Of a stretch of DNA of 58,531 nt, positions 43,329 through 51,686 are shown in pieces. The notes beneath the pieces were generated by a model. The model was not told the DNA's origin. It searched no databases and saw nothing but the letters and a program-made list of their open reading frames with translations. Position numbers and translations under genes: made by a program. Numbering within the stretch: the first letter of the stretch is position 1; each line of letters starts with the position of its first letter. The DNA is from Lachnospiraceae bacterium (GTDB taxonomy: Bacteria; Bacillota_A; Clostridia; Lachnospirales; Lachnospiraceae): NCBI GenBank assembly GCA_009911175.1, contig QXWX01000032.1:1-58531 (forward strand), written 5' to 3'.

Positions 43329-43613
43329 TTATACCTTAATCCAATTCCCAACCCATTTATTTGTAGAATAATTATACAAGCGTTTATACAAAACACCGTT
43401 AATATATTGATATCTCCAGTTGATATAGTCACTTTGAGGAGAAATCGTACTGTTTTGTGAGGTTTTCTTTGCGACTGGTAAATTCTGATTAGCGTATAAA
43501 AGGTTTGTGTTTTCTTGAAACTGGCAAGGATTATTTTCTGACGCAAAAGTATATATAGGTGTAAACATTACTATTATAGAAGTAAATATTAAAATAACAA
43601 ATTTTTTATTCAT
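43329..43613 (-). CDS. small secreted protein linked to BlaI/M56 genes
   Basis: A 94-residue protein with a clear signal peptide (MNKKFVILIFTSIIVMFTPI, cleavage probably after TFA near residue 24). The mature part is about 70 residues and ends YINGVLYKRLYNYSTNKWVG followed by NWIKV; the aromatic, repeated Y-x-R-L/W pattern resembles small exported proteins of Firmicutes. Its ATG overlaps the end of the M56 gene by four bases, so the two are translated together. It may be the substrate, ligand or inhibitor of the M56 peptidase. No family name can be given with confidence. Confidence 0.72.
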   Translation of the reverse strand: MNKKFVILIFTSIIVMFTPIYTFASENNPCQFQENTNLLYANQNLPVAKKTSQNSTISPQSDYINWRYQYINGVLYKRLYNYSTNKWVGNWIKV

Positions 43614-44755
43614 CTTCGAATTTCTCCCATCTCATCGTTATAGAATTTTATGTTTTCAAAATCTTCTACATCTGGATCTGTTACGATCCCCATCCTTTTA
43701 TTATCCATATATAAATAATATTGCCCATCTGAGTCTAGCATAATATAACAATCATCTGTTAGGGCAAAGGTATTTTTTTCAACGTCAGGAGAAATACTAT
43801 ATGGCTCGAATACAAAGGAAAAAGAAATTAAGACCCAAACTAAGGAAAGCATGGCAAAAGTGACAGAATGGCAAAGTGTTTTTTTCTTGTAAAATAAAGA
43901 ATCCGCTCTCACTAAAATAAAGTCTCGGTTTTCCTTTGAAAATCCCATGACAAGCTGCTGATATTTTTGGTTTGAACTACGTTCATAAATATTTGCCAGG
44001 CATTGCAGATAATCCACTTTTTGTTGAGTACTCCAGTTTATAGAAATCGCTGTGTCAACTCGTAACTCCAGCAAATTATTTACCTGATGTTTTAATAAGT
44101 GTATCACTGGATTCCACCAAAAAAGCGAGGCTATAATTTCTATATTCAATTTTAAAAACATATCACGAAATTTGAAATGCTGCACTTCGTGAGAAAGGAT
44201 ATAGCGGAGTTCGTTATCCGTAAAATCAATGTCAGGCAGCACTATAACAGGTTTAAAAAATCCGGTTATGAACGGTGATGAGATATAACAAGATTGCAAT
44301 ATTACAATTTTTTGGGGGGAATCATCAGCTGAAAATTCATAACATAATATCTTTTTACACCTGTTTAAAAGGGGGATATTAACCGGCAGCGAGTGTAAAG
44401 CTGCAGTAAAGGTTTTATATTGCTGCCAAAGCCTATGGATACGATAAATGAAACCAATTCCCCATATAAGGAGTAACACATCATAAGTATGTATTGTATA
44501 AGAAGCAAAATTCAATAATTCCAGTCTGAAAAACCAGATTATAGGCGGATACAGCTTGGCGAGAAGTACTGTTTTTGTGAAAGGAAATTCTACAGGTATG
44601 AAAAATCTGCATAGAATCAACGCAGTAGAAAATAGAAGTATATTGTAAGAGAACCTATATAAATACTTTTTTCTGCTGCAAAAAAAATATAGGAAAATAA
44701 TAAGCAGATTACCCCAAAATACCGCCGTAAAAAATGAAGTAACGGAAAGAATCAT
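43610..44755 (-). CDS. M56 family metallopeptidase, BlaR1/MecR1-like
   Basis: A 381-residue membrane protein. Helices lie near 4-26, 36-54, 92-106, about 205 and 310-330. The zinc motif HEVQH is at 189-193 and faces the cytoplasm in this family. The extracytoplasmic C-terminal part is short (about 50 residues), far smaller than the penicillin-binding sensor of BlaR1, so it does not sense beta-lactams in the classical way. On activation it should cleave or trigger loss of the BlaI repressor encoded just upstream. AAAGGAGTCTGAG precedes the ATG. It sits between blaI and the small secreted protein gene. Confidence 0.88.
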   Translation of the reverse strand: MILSVTSFFTAVFWGNLLIIFLYFFCSRKKYLYRFSYNILLFSTALILCRFFIPVEFPFTKTVLLAKLYPPIIWFFRLELLNFASYTIHTYDVLLLIWGIGFIYRIHRLWQQYKTFTAALHSLPVNIPLLNRCKKILCYEFSADDSPQKIVILQSCYISSPFITGFFKPVIVLPDIDFTDNELRYILSHEVQHFKFRDMFLKLNIEIIASLFWWNPVIHLLKHQVNNLLELRVDTAISINWSTQQKVDYLQCLANIYERSSNQKYQQLVMGFSKENRDFILVRADSLFYKKKTLCHSVTFAMLSLVWVLISFSFVFEPYSISPDVEKNTFALTDDCYIMLDSDGQYYLYMDNKRMGIVTDPDVEDFENIKFYNDEMGEIRR

Positions 44756-44757
44756 TT

Positions 44758-45141
44758 TTACTCAGACTCCTTTTGTATGGATTGTAACCGTTCATGAATT
44801 ATTGTCTCCAATTTTTTCAAAGTATCTGGATCAGACTCGTTGTTTATTAATGCGGCAACAAAGGTATTCGTATCCAGAGAACCCGATCCGAAGTGATCCA
44901 TCATATACTCTTCCTCTGTCAAAACGGCTTTGAAGGTTCTGGTGAGAACCGTATTGTGATAAATAATATTATCGACCTCTATAAAATTTTTCTTTAATAG
45001 GTTTTTGATGGCTCCCTGTACAGTGTTGATTTTGAGCTTGGGATTTATTTTGGGAATATCAGTAGCGGACAGCGATACATCCGATTCCCAAAATACACGC
45101 AGAACTTCTAACTCACGAGACGTAATTTTATAAATCCCCAT
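44758..45141 (-). CDS. BlaI/MecI/CopY family transcriptional repressor
   Basis: A 127-residue winged-helix repressor. It begins MGIYKITSRELEVLRVFWES, typical of the family, with the recognition helix near TVQGAIKNLLKKNFIEV. The C-terminal helices form the dimer. AAAGGGAGGATATAT precedes the ATG. It is the first gene of the minus-strand operon and diverges from the secreted-protein/ABC cluster. Two palindromes in the shared upstream region are candidate operators, so it probably represses both directions until the M56 peptidase inactivates it. Confidence 0.9.
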   Translation of the reverse strand: MGIYKITSRELEVLRVFWESDVSLSATDIPKINPKLKINTVQGAIKNLLKKNFIEVDNIIYHNTVLTRTFKAVLTEEEYMMDHFGSGSLDTNTFVAALINNESDPDTLKKLETIIHERLQSIQKESE

Positions 45142-45161
45142 ATATATCCTCCCTTTAATTA

Positions 45162-45206
45162 ACTTATAATGATGATGATAATACCATAATAAATAGTATA
45201 AGTCAA
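45162..45206 (-). promoter_or_regulatory. blaI promoter with overlapping inverted repeat
   Basis: On the minus strand, TTGACT (45201-45206), a 17-base spacer and TATTAT (45178-45183). ACTTATA (45162-45168) and TATAAGT (45197-45203) are inverted arms enclosing the -10 and touching the -35, as expected for an autorepressed promoter. Confidence 0.72.
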
Positions 45207-45244
45207 TATTATGAGGATATATTTATTGTTTGATTTTATATTAA

Positions 45245-45262
45245 TTACATTTATAAATGTAA
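45245..45262. promoter_or_regulatory. perfect 18-bp palindrome, candidate BlaI operator
   Basis: TTACATTTATAAATGTAA is fully palindromic and contains TACA and TGTA half-sites, the pattern of BlaI/MecI operators. It lies 24 bases upstream of the plus-strand -35 box, between the two divergent promoters. Confidence 0.7.
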
Positions 45263-45286
45263 AATAAGTAATTTAATAAAAAAATA

Positions 45287-45315
45287 TTGACAAAACAAGA
45301 AAGGTACGATATACT
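45287..45315 (+). promoter_or_regulatory. sigma-A promoter for the secreted-protein/ABC cluster
   Basis: TTGACA (45287-45292), a 17-base spacer and TATACT (45310-45315), 49 bases before the ATG at 45365. It is one of the best promoters in the window. Confidence 0.85.
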
Positions 45316-45364
45316 AAAAAAACTTTCGAAAGCTGAATAATAGTTGAAAAAGGAGATTTAAGGT

Positions 45365-45772
45365 ATGAGAATAACAAAAAAATTATTTGGAGCAATGGCA
45401 GTGTTATCTTTAGTGATGCTTTTTGGACCTTTTCAGGCATTAGTAGGACAGGCTTCGGCGGTTGATTCCAGCTATGCACTTCCATATAGTGGAGACGGGG
45501 GAAATGTGTCTACGGAGTTGCGTCCTAAAGAGGATAATACTTCTTTTTATGTCTTTCACAAAGGAAATCTAAATGCACGTGTAAGTCTAAGGGATGAAAA
45601 TAGTAGAAACTGTTCGCCATATTATAGAGTGGAAATTGGTAAGGAATATTTCTTTATTAATGATGTGAAGGAACATTACGGTAATATAGACATTCAAGTA
45701 CAGCTTCTTTTATCACCAGAGCTTATAAGACCTACATATCTGATTGGATTGTGGAGCCCGGACAGTGTATAA
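45365..45772 (+). CDS. secreted 135-residue protein (DUF2712-like), first gene of ABC cluster
   Basis: A Sec-type signal peptide (MRITKKLFGAMAVLSLVMLF, cleavage probably after GQASA near residue 32) leads to a mature protein of about 103 residues. The mature part is beta-rich, with FYVFHKGNLNARVSLRDEN, two cysteine-poor strands and the ending YLIGLWSPDSV. The layout resembles DUF2712-type exported proteins often found beside ABC transporter genes; I hold this family link as tentative. AAAAGGAGATTTAAGGT precedes the ATG. As the first gene after the strong promoter it is probably the main product of the cluster: a bacteriocin-like, signalling or protective protein. Confidence 0.7.
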   Translation: MRITKKLFGAMAVLSLVMLFGPFQALVGQASAVDSSYALPYSGDGGNVSTELRPKEDNTSFYVFHKGNLNARVSLRDENSRNCSPYYRVEIGKEYFFINDVKEHYGNIDIQVQLLLSPELIRPTYLIGLWSPDSV

Positions 45773-45799
45773 TATTAAATAGACAGGAGCATTTGCAGA

Positions 45800-46498
45800 A
45801 TGTTAAAAAAACTTGTGTGGGGAATCGCAGTGGTGTTTATGCTGGGGGTGATTCTAATATATTTCATGAAACCCGGAGAGCTCTTTTCATCCGACCACGT
45901 TTTTTCAAAACATAATGACCGGATAACCGAAGAAGAAAACGAAGAGCTTATGATATCTACAGATAAAGGAATAGTTCCTGAAAAGCAGCTCTTAGAGGGG
46001 GAAGAAATAATTCCGGAGGAAAATTATTATAAAATGTCTGAAAGTCCTGTGACAAGAGGGATTCAATATAAAGTGAATTCCTGGCGAATCACGAAGGAAA
46101 AAGGAGATTTTATAATAGAACCTTCCATGAAATGGCAGCAATATACACAGTTAGATGAAAACGGGAATATGGTGGGTGAAGATTCGTATTTTATAATTGA
46201 TGTGTCTATTGAGAATGTAAGCAGTCACACTTGTGAGGTGTGTCTTATAAACAACCATATCCGAATCAGAAGCCAGGACAAAATTCGAATGGAGGAATTA
46301 CGCACATTTTCCGGATGGGATTCCAGCAAGGGGAAGATGGTTGCGATATACGAACTGAAACCAGGAGAGAAGTATGAAGGTGAAATTGCATATATTGTGT
46401 CGGATGAATTACTGCAGGAAGCCTCATTCGAATATTTTATCCGCCCATCAGGAGCGATAGGCTACAATGAAGATACAAGATGCATATTGCTTGAATGA
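45800..46498 (+). CDS. membrane-anchored extracytoplasmic protein
   Basis: A 232-residue protein with one N-terminal membrane anchor (LVWGIAVVFMLGVILIYFM, about 4-22) and a soluble outer domain. The outer part (about 85-230) is beta-rich and contains FIIDVSIENVSSHTCEVCL and VAIYELKPGEKYEGEIAYIV. This recalls DUF4352-like immunoglobulin folds. It resembles the protein at 49734 in layout and in the xxxVxxxNVS motif. GACAGGAGCATTTGCAG precedes the ATG. It could be an immunity or binding component of the neighbouring ABC system. Confidence 0.7.
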   Translation: MLKKLVWGIAVVFMLGVILIYFMKPGELFSSDHVFSKHNDRITEEENEELMISTDKGIVPEKQLLEGEEIIPEENYYKMSESPVTRGIQYKVNSWRITKEKGDFIIEPSMKWQQYTQLDENGNMVGEDSYFIIDVSIENVSSHTCEVCLINNHIRIRSQDKIRMEELRTFSGWDSSKGKMVAIYELKPGEKYEGEIAYIVSDELLQEASFEYFIRPSGAIGYNEDTRCILLE

Positions 46499-46532
46499 AC
46501 GAAGCTGTACCTTGCGGCATGGGGAGGAGAAA

Positions 46533-47360
46533 ATGAAAAAAGTTTTCAAAAATGAAATGCGCAGGGCTTTTCTGGGACATACAATGGCTTTTGTGCTTCT
46601 GTTTGAATGTATATTGGCAGTTCTTCATTTCATTATATATGGAATCGGCGATCTCGGAACAGTAGACTGGATGCTGTCATTAGAAAAAAATCCGTACCGC
46701 GCGCCATATTCTGTTTTTATGATCTGGATGGGAGGGAATACCTATAATCTGCCGGGCTTTATCTATACCATGCTTCTGCCTTTACTGGCAGTGCTTCCAT
46801 ATGGAGCGTCTTATTTCGATGATATAAAAAGCGGTTTTGCGAAAAATGTTTATCTTCGAACAAAACGGATGCCCTATCTGAAAGTAAAGTATGCCGTTGC
46901 TTTTTTGTGCGGAGGGGTAGTGGCAATCGCACCTCTCTGCATAAATTTTTTGCTTATGCTTATGATTTATCCTGCACTTCTGCCGGAAATATCGTCGTGC
47001 CTATATTCAATATATGCAACGGTGATGTGGTATCAGCTATTTTACACACATCCGTTTTTATACGTGGGAGGTTTCCTGATCATTCTTTTTGTATTTGGAG
47101 GGTTGATCTCAGGGCTGGGGATGGCATTTGGCCTGCTGGCAGACTATAGATACATTGTGATATCAATGCCGCTCCTGATTCATATATTTCTTTATGCATT
47201 GGCAAATCTGACATTATATGGAAATATATCTCCGGTCTACTATTTGCTGCCGGGATCTGGAATGGCTTCCGGAAAGGTGATTTTATTAGAATTTATAAGC
47301 CTTTTTGCGTTTGAAACGGCTGTTTTTTTCGGGAAGGGACTGAAGGACGACGTATACTAA
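46533..47360 (+). CDS. ABC-2-type membrane protein 1
   Basis: A 275-residue protein with about six membrane helices. It starts MKKVFKNEMRRAFLG, a basic amphipathic N-terminus typical of ABC-2 permeases, and carries hydrophobic spans near 15-35, 80-100, 125-150, 180-205, 215-235 and 245-265. The ATG at 46533 follows GGGGAGGAGAAA; the longer frame to 46467 overlaps the previous gene and is rejected. Together with the next two membrane proteins and the ATPase at 49090 it should form an exporter or immunity pump. Confidence 0.75.
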   Translation: MKKVFKNEMRRAFLGHTMAFVLLFECILAVLHFIIYGIGDLGTVDWMLSLEKNPYRAPYSVFMIWMGGNTYNLPGFIYTMLLPLLAVLPYGASYFDDIKSGFAKNVYLRTKRMPYLKVKYAVAFLCGGVVAIAPLCINFLLMLMIYPALLPEISSCLYSIYATVMWYQLFYTHPFLYVGGFLIILFVFGGLISGLGMAFGLLADYRYIVISMPLLIHIFLYALANLTLYGNISPVYYLLPGSGMASGKVILLEFISLFAFETAVFFGKGLKDDVY

Positions 47361-47478
47361 AACGAAACTGCAAAACTGGACAAGGGAATACCGGAGAGAC
47401 TGCCGTGCCTGTGCATGGCTGATCTTCCTTTATCTGATATCAACAGCGATTCTGATCGTATGCTGCCTGTCAGTCCGT

Positions 47479-48141
47479 GTGAGGGTGTGGAAACAGCAAT
47501 GCATGAATTACTGCCTGGCGGATTGCTATATTGCGATGCACGAAGTATGGGTATTTGGAGTGCTGGTCATCCCGGTCACTCTTCTTTTCCTTTTGCACTT
47601 TTTCAGCGCGCAGGGAAGAACCTGTTCTCTCATAAGAGAGGAGAGCCGCCGGATGATATGGAGAAAACAAGGATACAAGGGATTCCTTTTTTCCGTAATG
47701 ATGACATTTTACTTTCATACTTGTATATTTTTATTCGGGGGGCTTGCTTCAAAAAGCTATATAAACTGGAGCAGTACGTCATCGTTGTTTTTTTATAAGA
47801 CAGAATGCAGCACCAGTATGGTTTGCTTTCCCCTGTTTTTAGCAGTCTCTTCTGCCATAGTATTTTTGAAATTATTCATGATCAGCCTGGCGGCCATATT
47901 TGCGGTTTGGGCAGCAAAAAACAAAGAAATAATGATTATGTTTATTATCACTCTTGCAGGAGCAGAATTGTTCCTGCAGGAGAAACCTGTGCGATTATTT
48001 TTTAACATATTAAACGCGTCTTATGATAAGTGGCTTTCAGTCTGGAAGATGGCAGAAAGCATCATTTACGGCATCGTGCTGTGCATATTGATTTGGTATA
48101 TGGGGAAAAGCAATATTACGCGAAAGGACTTTTTTCTATGA
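47479..48141 (+). CDS. ABC-2-type membrane protein 2, true start uncertain
   Basis: From GTG 47479 the product has 220 residues and about five membrane helices. However, the same frame is open from 47344 and encodes a further membrane helix (AWLIFLYLISTAILIVCCLS) preceded by a basic stretch, the natural N-terminus of such a permease. No ATG, GTG or TTG occurs in that upstream stretch. Start could be at a rare codon (for example CTG 47368), through coupling to the stop of the previous gene at 47360, or the original start codon may be mutated. The end overlaps the ATG of the next gene. It is AT-rich like its neighbours. Confidence 0.65.
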   Translation: MRVWKQQCMNYCLADCYIAMHEVWVFGVLVIPVTLLFLLHFFSAQGRTCSLIREESRRMIWRKQGYKGFLFSVMMTFYFHTCIFLFGGLASKSYINWSSTSSLFFYKTECSTSMVCFPLFLAVSSAIVFLKLFMISLAAIFAVWAAKNKEIMIMFIITLAGAELFLQEKPVRLFFNILNASYDKWLSVWKMAESIIYGIVLCILIWYMGKSNITRKDFFL

Positions 48142-48995
48142 AAGAAATAAAAAAGCCTGGCTGCTCCATGCTTGGGAAACTGGCGGTTTACGATATGAAA
48201 TGCGGCAGGAATTATACTTACTGTGCGTGTCTGGTTCCGTTTCTTTTGATTGTATTCCACTGTCTGATTTTCCGGAATAATGTGGTAAGTATGAGCGTAT
48301 ATAGCGGAACTGATTGGAAGGCTTCCTCAGCGGACTTTCTCTTTTGTTTTATGAAAGGGATGCCGGTATTTGTCATAGCGGGCGCGCAGACAAGATTTGA
48401 GATTCCAGGGAGCTGGCTGATATTTCACTGGTGGCCGTCTTTTATGATCAGTGCTTATGTGATCAGGAACTGGAAGCTTCAGGGCGGATCCGTACTTTTG
48501 CGGGTAAGATCCAGAGGATTGTGGTGGCTCGGAAAATGTATTTGGTCAGTGATTAACGTTTTTATTTATTACATATTTTTGATACTGATGATTCTTATTT
48601 TTTCGTCCTTTTTTGGAAAATTATCATTTGAAATACAGCCGATCCTCCATGGCTTATCTGCAGAGACATCGGAAAAGCTATTGCCGCAATGGCTGTCGGT
48701 ATCGGCTATTTTGCTTCCTTTTTTGATTTCCACGGGGCTGGTTTTGACGCAATTGGCATTTACAATTTGTTTGAATCAGGCAATCGGAAACATAGTGACG
48801 CTTGTGGCTCTTATAACATCCGCATACCTGTGCGATCCTATTCTGCCGGGAAATTATCTTATGCTTCTCAGAAGCAGCAGCTTGATCGGAGCGGAGGGAG
48901 TGACATTTGGACAAGGTATCAGTGCGGCTTTTTTTATGATTACCGCGGCGATTGCGGCGGGACTGCTGTATATACGGCGGTATGATGTAAAATAA
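48138..48995 (+). CDS. ABC-2-type membrane protein 3
   Basis: A 285-residue protein with about six membrane helices (CACLVPFLLIVFHCLIF near 32-50, then a long outer loop, then spans near 90-100, 145-170, 205-225, 235-255 and 260-280). The ATG at 48138 overlaps the previous stop as ATGA, so translation is coupled. The central SRGLWWLGKCIWSVINVFIY resembles the coupling region of ABC-2 permeases. It is part of the same exporter; three separate membrane proteins for one ATPase is unusual and recalls LanE/LanG immunity systems. Confidence 0.72.
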   Translation: MKEIKKPGCSMLGKLAVYDMKCGRNYTYCACLVPFLLIVFHCLIFRNNVVSMSVYSGTDWKASSADFLFCFMKGMPVFVIAGAQTRFEIPGSWLIFHWWPSFMISAYVIRNWKLQGGSVLLRVRSRGLWWLGKCIWSVINVFIYYIFLILMILIFSSFFGKLSFEIQPILHGLSAETSEKLLPQWLSVSAILLPFLISTGLVLTQLAFTICLNQAIGNIVTLVALITSAYLCDPILPGNYLMLLRSSSLIGAEGVTFGQGISAAFFMITAAIAAGLLYIRRYDVK

Positions 48996-49089
48996 GGAAC
49001 TGTTAAGAAGTGGCTTCGCAGATTCAGGTAAGCTGGATACATGGTTATATTAAGTGCCAGATAGTAACGGATATGGCAGGGAGAATAGG

Positions 49090-49737
49090 ATGCAGATAAA
49101 AGTAGAAAATGTGACAAAGAAAATTGGACAGGCGACAGTTTTGGATCAGATTAGTATGGAGTTGGAATCAGGGATGATCTATGGCTTGAAGGGGAAGAAT
49201 GGATCAGGAAAGACGATGCTGATGCGTATGATCTGTGGACTGATATTGCCGACACAGGGAAGGATCATGATTGACGGAAAAACTCTTGGTAAGGATTTTT
49301 CATTTCCGCCGAATGCAGGCGCTTTGATTGAAGCACCGGGATTCCTTGGCAGATATTCTGGGTTTGATAATTTAAAAATGCTGACAGATATTCAGCAAAA
49401 AGCCGATGACGATGCAATTGCAGAAGCATTGCGTAAGGTAGGGCTGGATACGGAGGAGAAGAAAAAGTATAAAAAATATTCATTGGGAATGAAACAGAAG
49501 CTTGGAATTGCCGCTGCGATTGTAGAGGATCCGGAGCTGATTGTACTTGACGAGCCTACCAATGCGCTGGATGAGGGAAGCGTGGAACGTCTGAGGAAGA
49601 TTCTGCTGGAATTTAAGGAAAAGGGAGCCTTGATATTGCTGAGCAGCCATGATACAGAGGAGTTAAAGTATTTATCAGATGTTATTTTTCATATGGAAAA
49701 CGGGCATCTGAAAGAGATAAAGGAGACTGTATCATGA
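49090..49737 (+). CDS. ABC transporter ATP-binding protein
   Basis: A 215-residue ATPase. Walker A is GKNGSGKT (about 37-44), the signature is YSLGMKQKLG, Walker B is LIVLDEPTNALD, and the switch histidine lies in LLSSHDTEELK. The start ATG at 49090 follows GGGAGAATAG; the open frame to 49054 lacks a site. There is no peptidase domain, so it does not process leader peptides itself. It powers the membrane proteins encoded upstream. Its stop overlaps the ATG of the next gene by four bases. Confidence 0.9.
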   Translation: MQIKVENVTKKIGQATVLDQISMELESGMIYGLKGKNGSGKTMLMRMICGLILPTQGRIMIDGKTLGKDFSFPPNAGALIEAPGFLGRYSGFDNLKMLTDIQQKADDDAIAEALRKVGLDTEEKKKYKKYSLGMKQKLGIAAAIVEDPELIVLDEPTNALDEGSVERLRKILLEFKEKGALILLSSHDTEELKYLSDVIFHMENGHLKEIKETVS

Positions 49738-50297
49738 GGAAAACCAGATTAAGGAAACGGTTTTGTGTAATAACGTTTGCATGTTTTATTCTGATTTCAT
49801 TTTTCTTTGGATATTATCGGATTAACCAAAAATATCCGCAGGCTGCAGTAGAAATCGCAGGAATGGAAGAACCAATTGAGACGGACGGAGTGGAGATGCT
49901 TGTAAAAAAGGCTCATTTTTATACAACGGAAGAGTTAGAGCAGATTCAGGTTCCGGAAGAAATTATCTACGAAGATGGATTGTGTCTGATTACCTTTGAA
50001 GTGCAGATGAAAAACGTGAGCGGAGAAAGCAAAAAAGTAGAAGCAGCCTATAGAAGGATTGAAACTCTTGGATGGTCAGGCGGAGTTGGAATCAATGCGC
50101 TGGCATATTTTAATCAGGATCATATGCAATCTATTTTTGAACTTGCGGATCAGGAAACAAGATCTATAACCTTAACGTTTCCTATTATACCACGCAGCTT
50201 TACAAAAAAAGACTGGGAACATATCCAGGAAAAACAATATTATTATGTTTTATCATTTTATCCGACAAAGAAAATGATCCGGCTGCAGTTTACATAG
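49734..50297 (+). CDS. membrane-anchored extracytoplasmic protein, second in cluster
   Basis: A 187-residue protein with a basic N-terminus, one membrane anchor (CVITFACFILISFFFGYY, about 11-28) and an outer domain of about 155 residues. The outer part contains LITFEVQMKNVSGESKKVE and a strand-rich ending YVLSFYPTKKMIRLQF. It resembles the protein at 45800 in plan and in the NVS motif. Its ATG overlaps the ABC ATPase stop, so it belongs to the operon, which a terminator closes. A role in immunity or in holding the secreted protein at the surface is possible. Confidence 0.7.
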   Translation: MRKTRLRKRFCVITFACFILISFFFGYYRINQKYPQAAVEIAGMEEPIETDGVEMLVKKAHFYTTEELEQIQVPEEIIYEDGLCLITFEVQMKNVSGESKKVEAAYRRIETLGWSGGVGINALAYFNQDHMQSIFELADQETRSITLTFPIIPRSFTKKDWEHIQEKQYYYVLSFYPTKKMIRLQFT

Positions 50298-50350
50298 AAA
50301 TCTGCAGCCGTCACAAACAGAGCCCAGCCAGATATCCCGGCTCTGTTTTT
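50280..50350 (+). terminator. double hairpin terminator closing the ABC cluster
   Basis: CGGCTGCAG pairs with CTGCAGCCG (ending 50310). ACAGAGCC (50317-50324) then pairs with GGCTCTGT (50339-50346), followed by a T-run. The second hairpin is the actual terminator. Confidence 0.85.
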
Positions 50351-50373
50351 TATTTTCGTGAAGGCGCATTTGC

Positions 50374-50402
50374 TTGCTATTTTCCATACCGCATGGTAGT
50401 AT
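50374..50402 (+). promoter_or_regulatory. promoter for the truncated AAA-like gene
   Basis: TTGCTA (50374-50379), a 17-base spacer and TAGTAT (50397-50402), with TGG before the -10 giving an extended -10 element. Confidence 0.65.
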
Positions 50403-50443
50403 AAAAAACAGAGAAGCATGGGATAGAAAGGCATGGTGATGTG

Positions 50444-51670
50444 ATGGGCAGGTTCTTTAATGTAAATGGCGACTGTAAACCAGGCTTGCATTATATGGTC
50501 GATATCCGGGCAAAGCTTGATGAGATAAAAGAGATGGTTGACCGGGGAGATTATTTCACCATAAACCGCGCCCGTCAGTACGGAAAGACGACAACACTGC
50601 GTGCATTGGGGCGCTTTCTGGAAAAAGAATATCTGGTGATCAGTCTGGATTTCCAGATGCTTAGCCATGCGGATTTTAAAGATGAGCCGAGTTTCATATC
50701 TGCATTTTCCGGTGAACTGTTGGATTGCGTTCCGGATATTCCGCGGGAAATCCGCGAAAAGCTTGCCATATTTATGGAGGAAACGGAAAGAAACCGTACC
50801 CTGTCGGCATTGTTTAAGGTGCTGAGCGGATGGTGCGGGCAGTTGGAAAAGCCTGTGATTCTGCTCATAGACGAAGTGGACAGCGCGTCGAATAATCAGG
50901 TATTTATGGATTTTCTGGCGCAGCTTCGCGGCTATTATATCAACAGAGATGTGAAACCGACATTTCGTTCTGTAATTCTGGCAGGGGTTTATGACATTAA
51001 AAATATCAGGCAGAAGATCAGAACGGATGAGGAGCATAAGAATAACTCTCCATGGAACGTTGCAGCGGATTTTTTGGTGGACATGAGTTTCTCAGCCGGG
51101 GAGATTGCGGGGATGCTGGCGGACTATGAGCATGACCGCCATACAGGTATGAATATTATGGAGATGTCAGAGCTTCTCTATGCGTACACCTCTGGTTACC
51201 CGTTTTTGGTCTCGCGCCTCTGCAAACTGATGGATGAGAGGATAGCCGGGGAGAATGAAGGGCTGGGTACTGCATGGTCGAAAAGCGGCTTTTTGAAAGC
51301 AGTCCGCATGCTGCTTTCAGAAACCAATACGTTGTTTGAATCACTGCTCAATAAGCTGACAGACTATCCGGAACTGGAGGAAATGCTTCGCGGCCTGTTG
51401 TTTACAGGAAAAGAAATTGTATACGTGGTCGGAGTGCGCTCGGTCGAGTCTGCATTGATGTTTGGCTTTGTAAAGGTTTCGGACAGCCGGGTTGTGATTG
51501 CCAACAGGATATTTGAAACTTTGCTGTACAATTATTTTCTCTCGGTTCCGCCTATGCAGCAGGAAGAAATTTACGATGCGGCATTGACTTTTAATTTCAA
51601 CAAAAAGAAGGAGATCGGGGTAAAGGAAGTTCCGCATCGGGACAAGATACTCATAGAAGCGGTCGTTTAA
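50444..51670 (+). CDS. AAA-like ATPase, apparently lacking its C-terminal nuclease domain
   Basis: A protein of about 408 residues. The start GRFFNVNGDCKPGLHYMVDI, the loop NRARQYGKTTTLRAL (Walker A), VILLIDEVDSASNNQVF (Walker B) and YTSGYPFLVSRLCKLMDE match a family of AAA-like proteins abundant in gut Clostridia. As I remember them, relatives run to about 520-530 residues and end in a PD-(D/E)XK domain. This one stops after IFETLLYNYFLSVPPMQQEE with a short unrelated tail (KEVPHRDKILIEAVV). It seems truncated. Start may be GTG 50441 or ATG 50444. It precedes recQ by 16 bases. Confidence 0.75.
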   Translation: MGRFFNVNGDCKPGLHYMVDIRAKLDEIKEMVDRGDYFTINRARQYGKTTTLRALGRFLEKEYLVISLDFQMLSHADFKDEPSFISAFSGELLDCVPDIPREIREKLAIFMEETERNRTLSALFKVLSGWCGQLEKPVILLIDEVDSASNNQVFMDFLAQLRGYYINRDVKPTFRSVILAGVYDIKNIRQKIRTDEEHKNNSPWNVAADFLVDMSFSAGEIAGMLADYEHDRHTGMNIMEMSELLYAYTSGYPFLVSRLCKLMDERIAGENEGLGTAWSKSGFLKAVRMLLSETNTLFESLLNKLTDYPELEEMLRGLLFTGKEIVYVVGVRSVESALMFGFVKVSDSRVVIANRIFETLLYNYFLSVPPMQQEEIYDAALTFNFNKKKEIGVKEVPHRDKILIEAVV

Positions 51671-51686
51671 TGAAAAGGAAAAAAGA

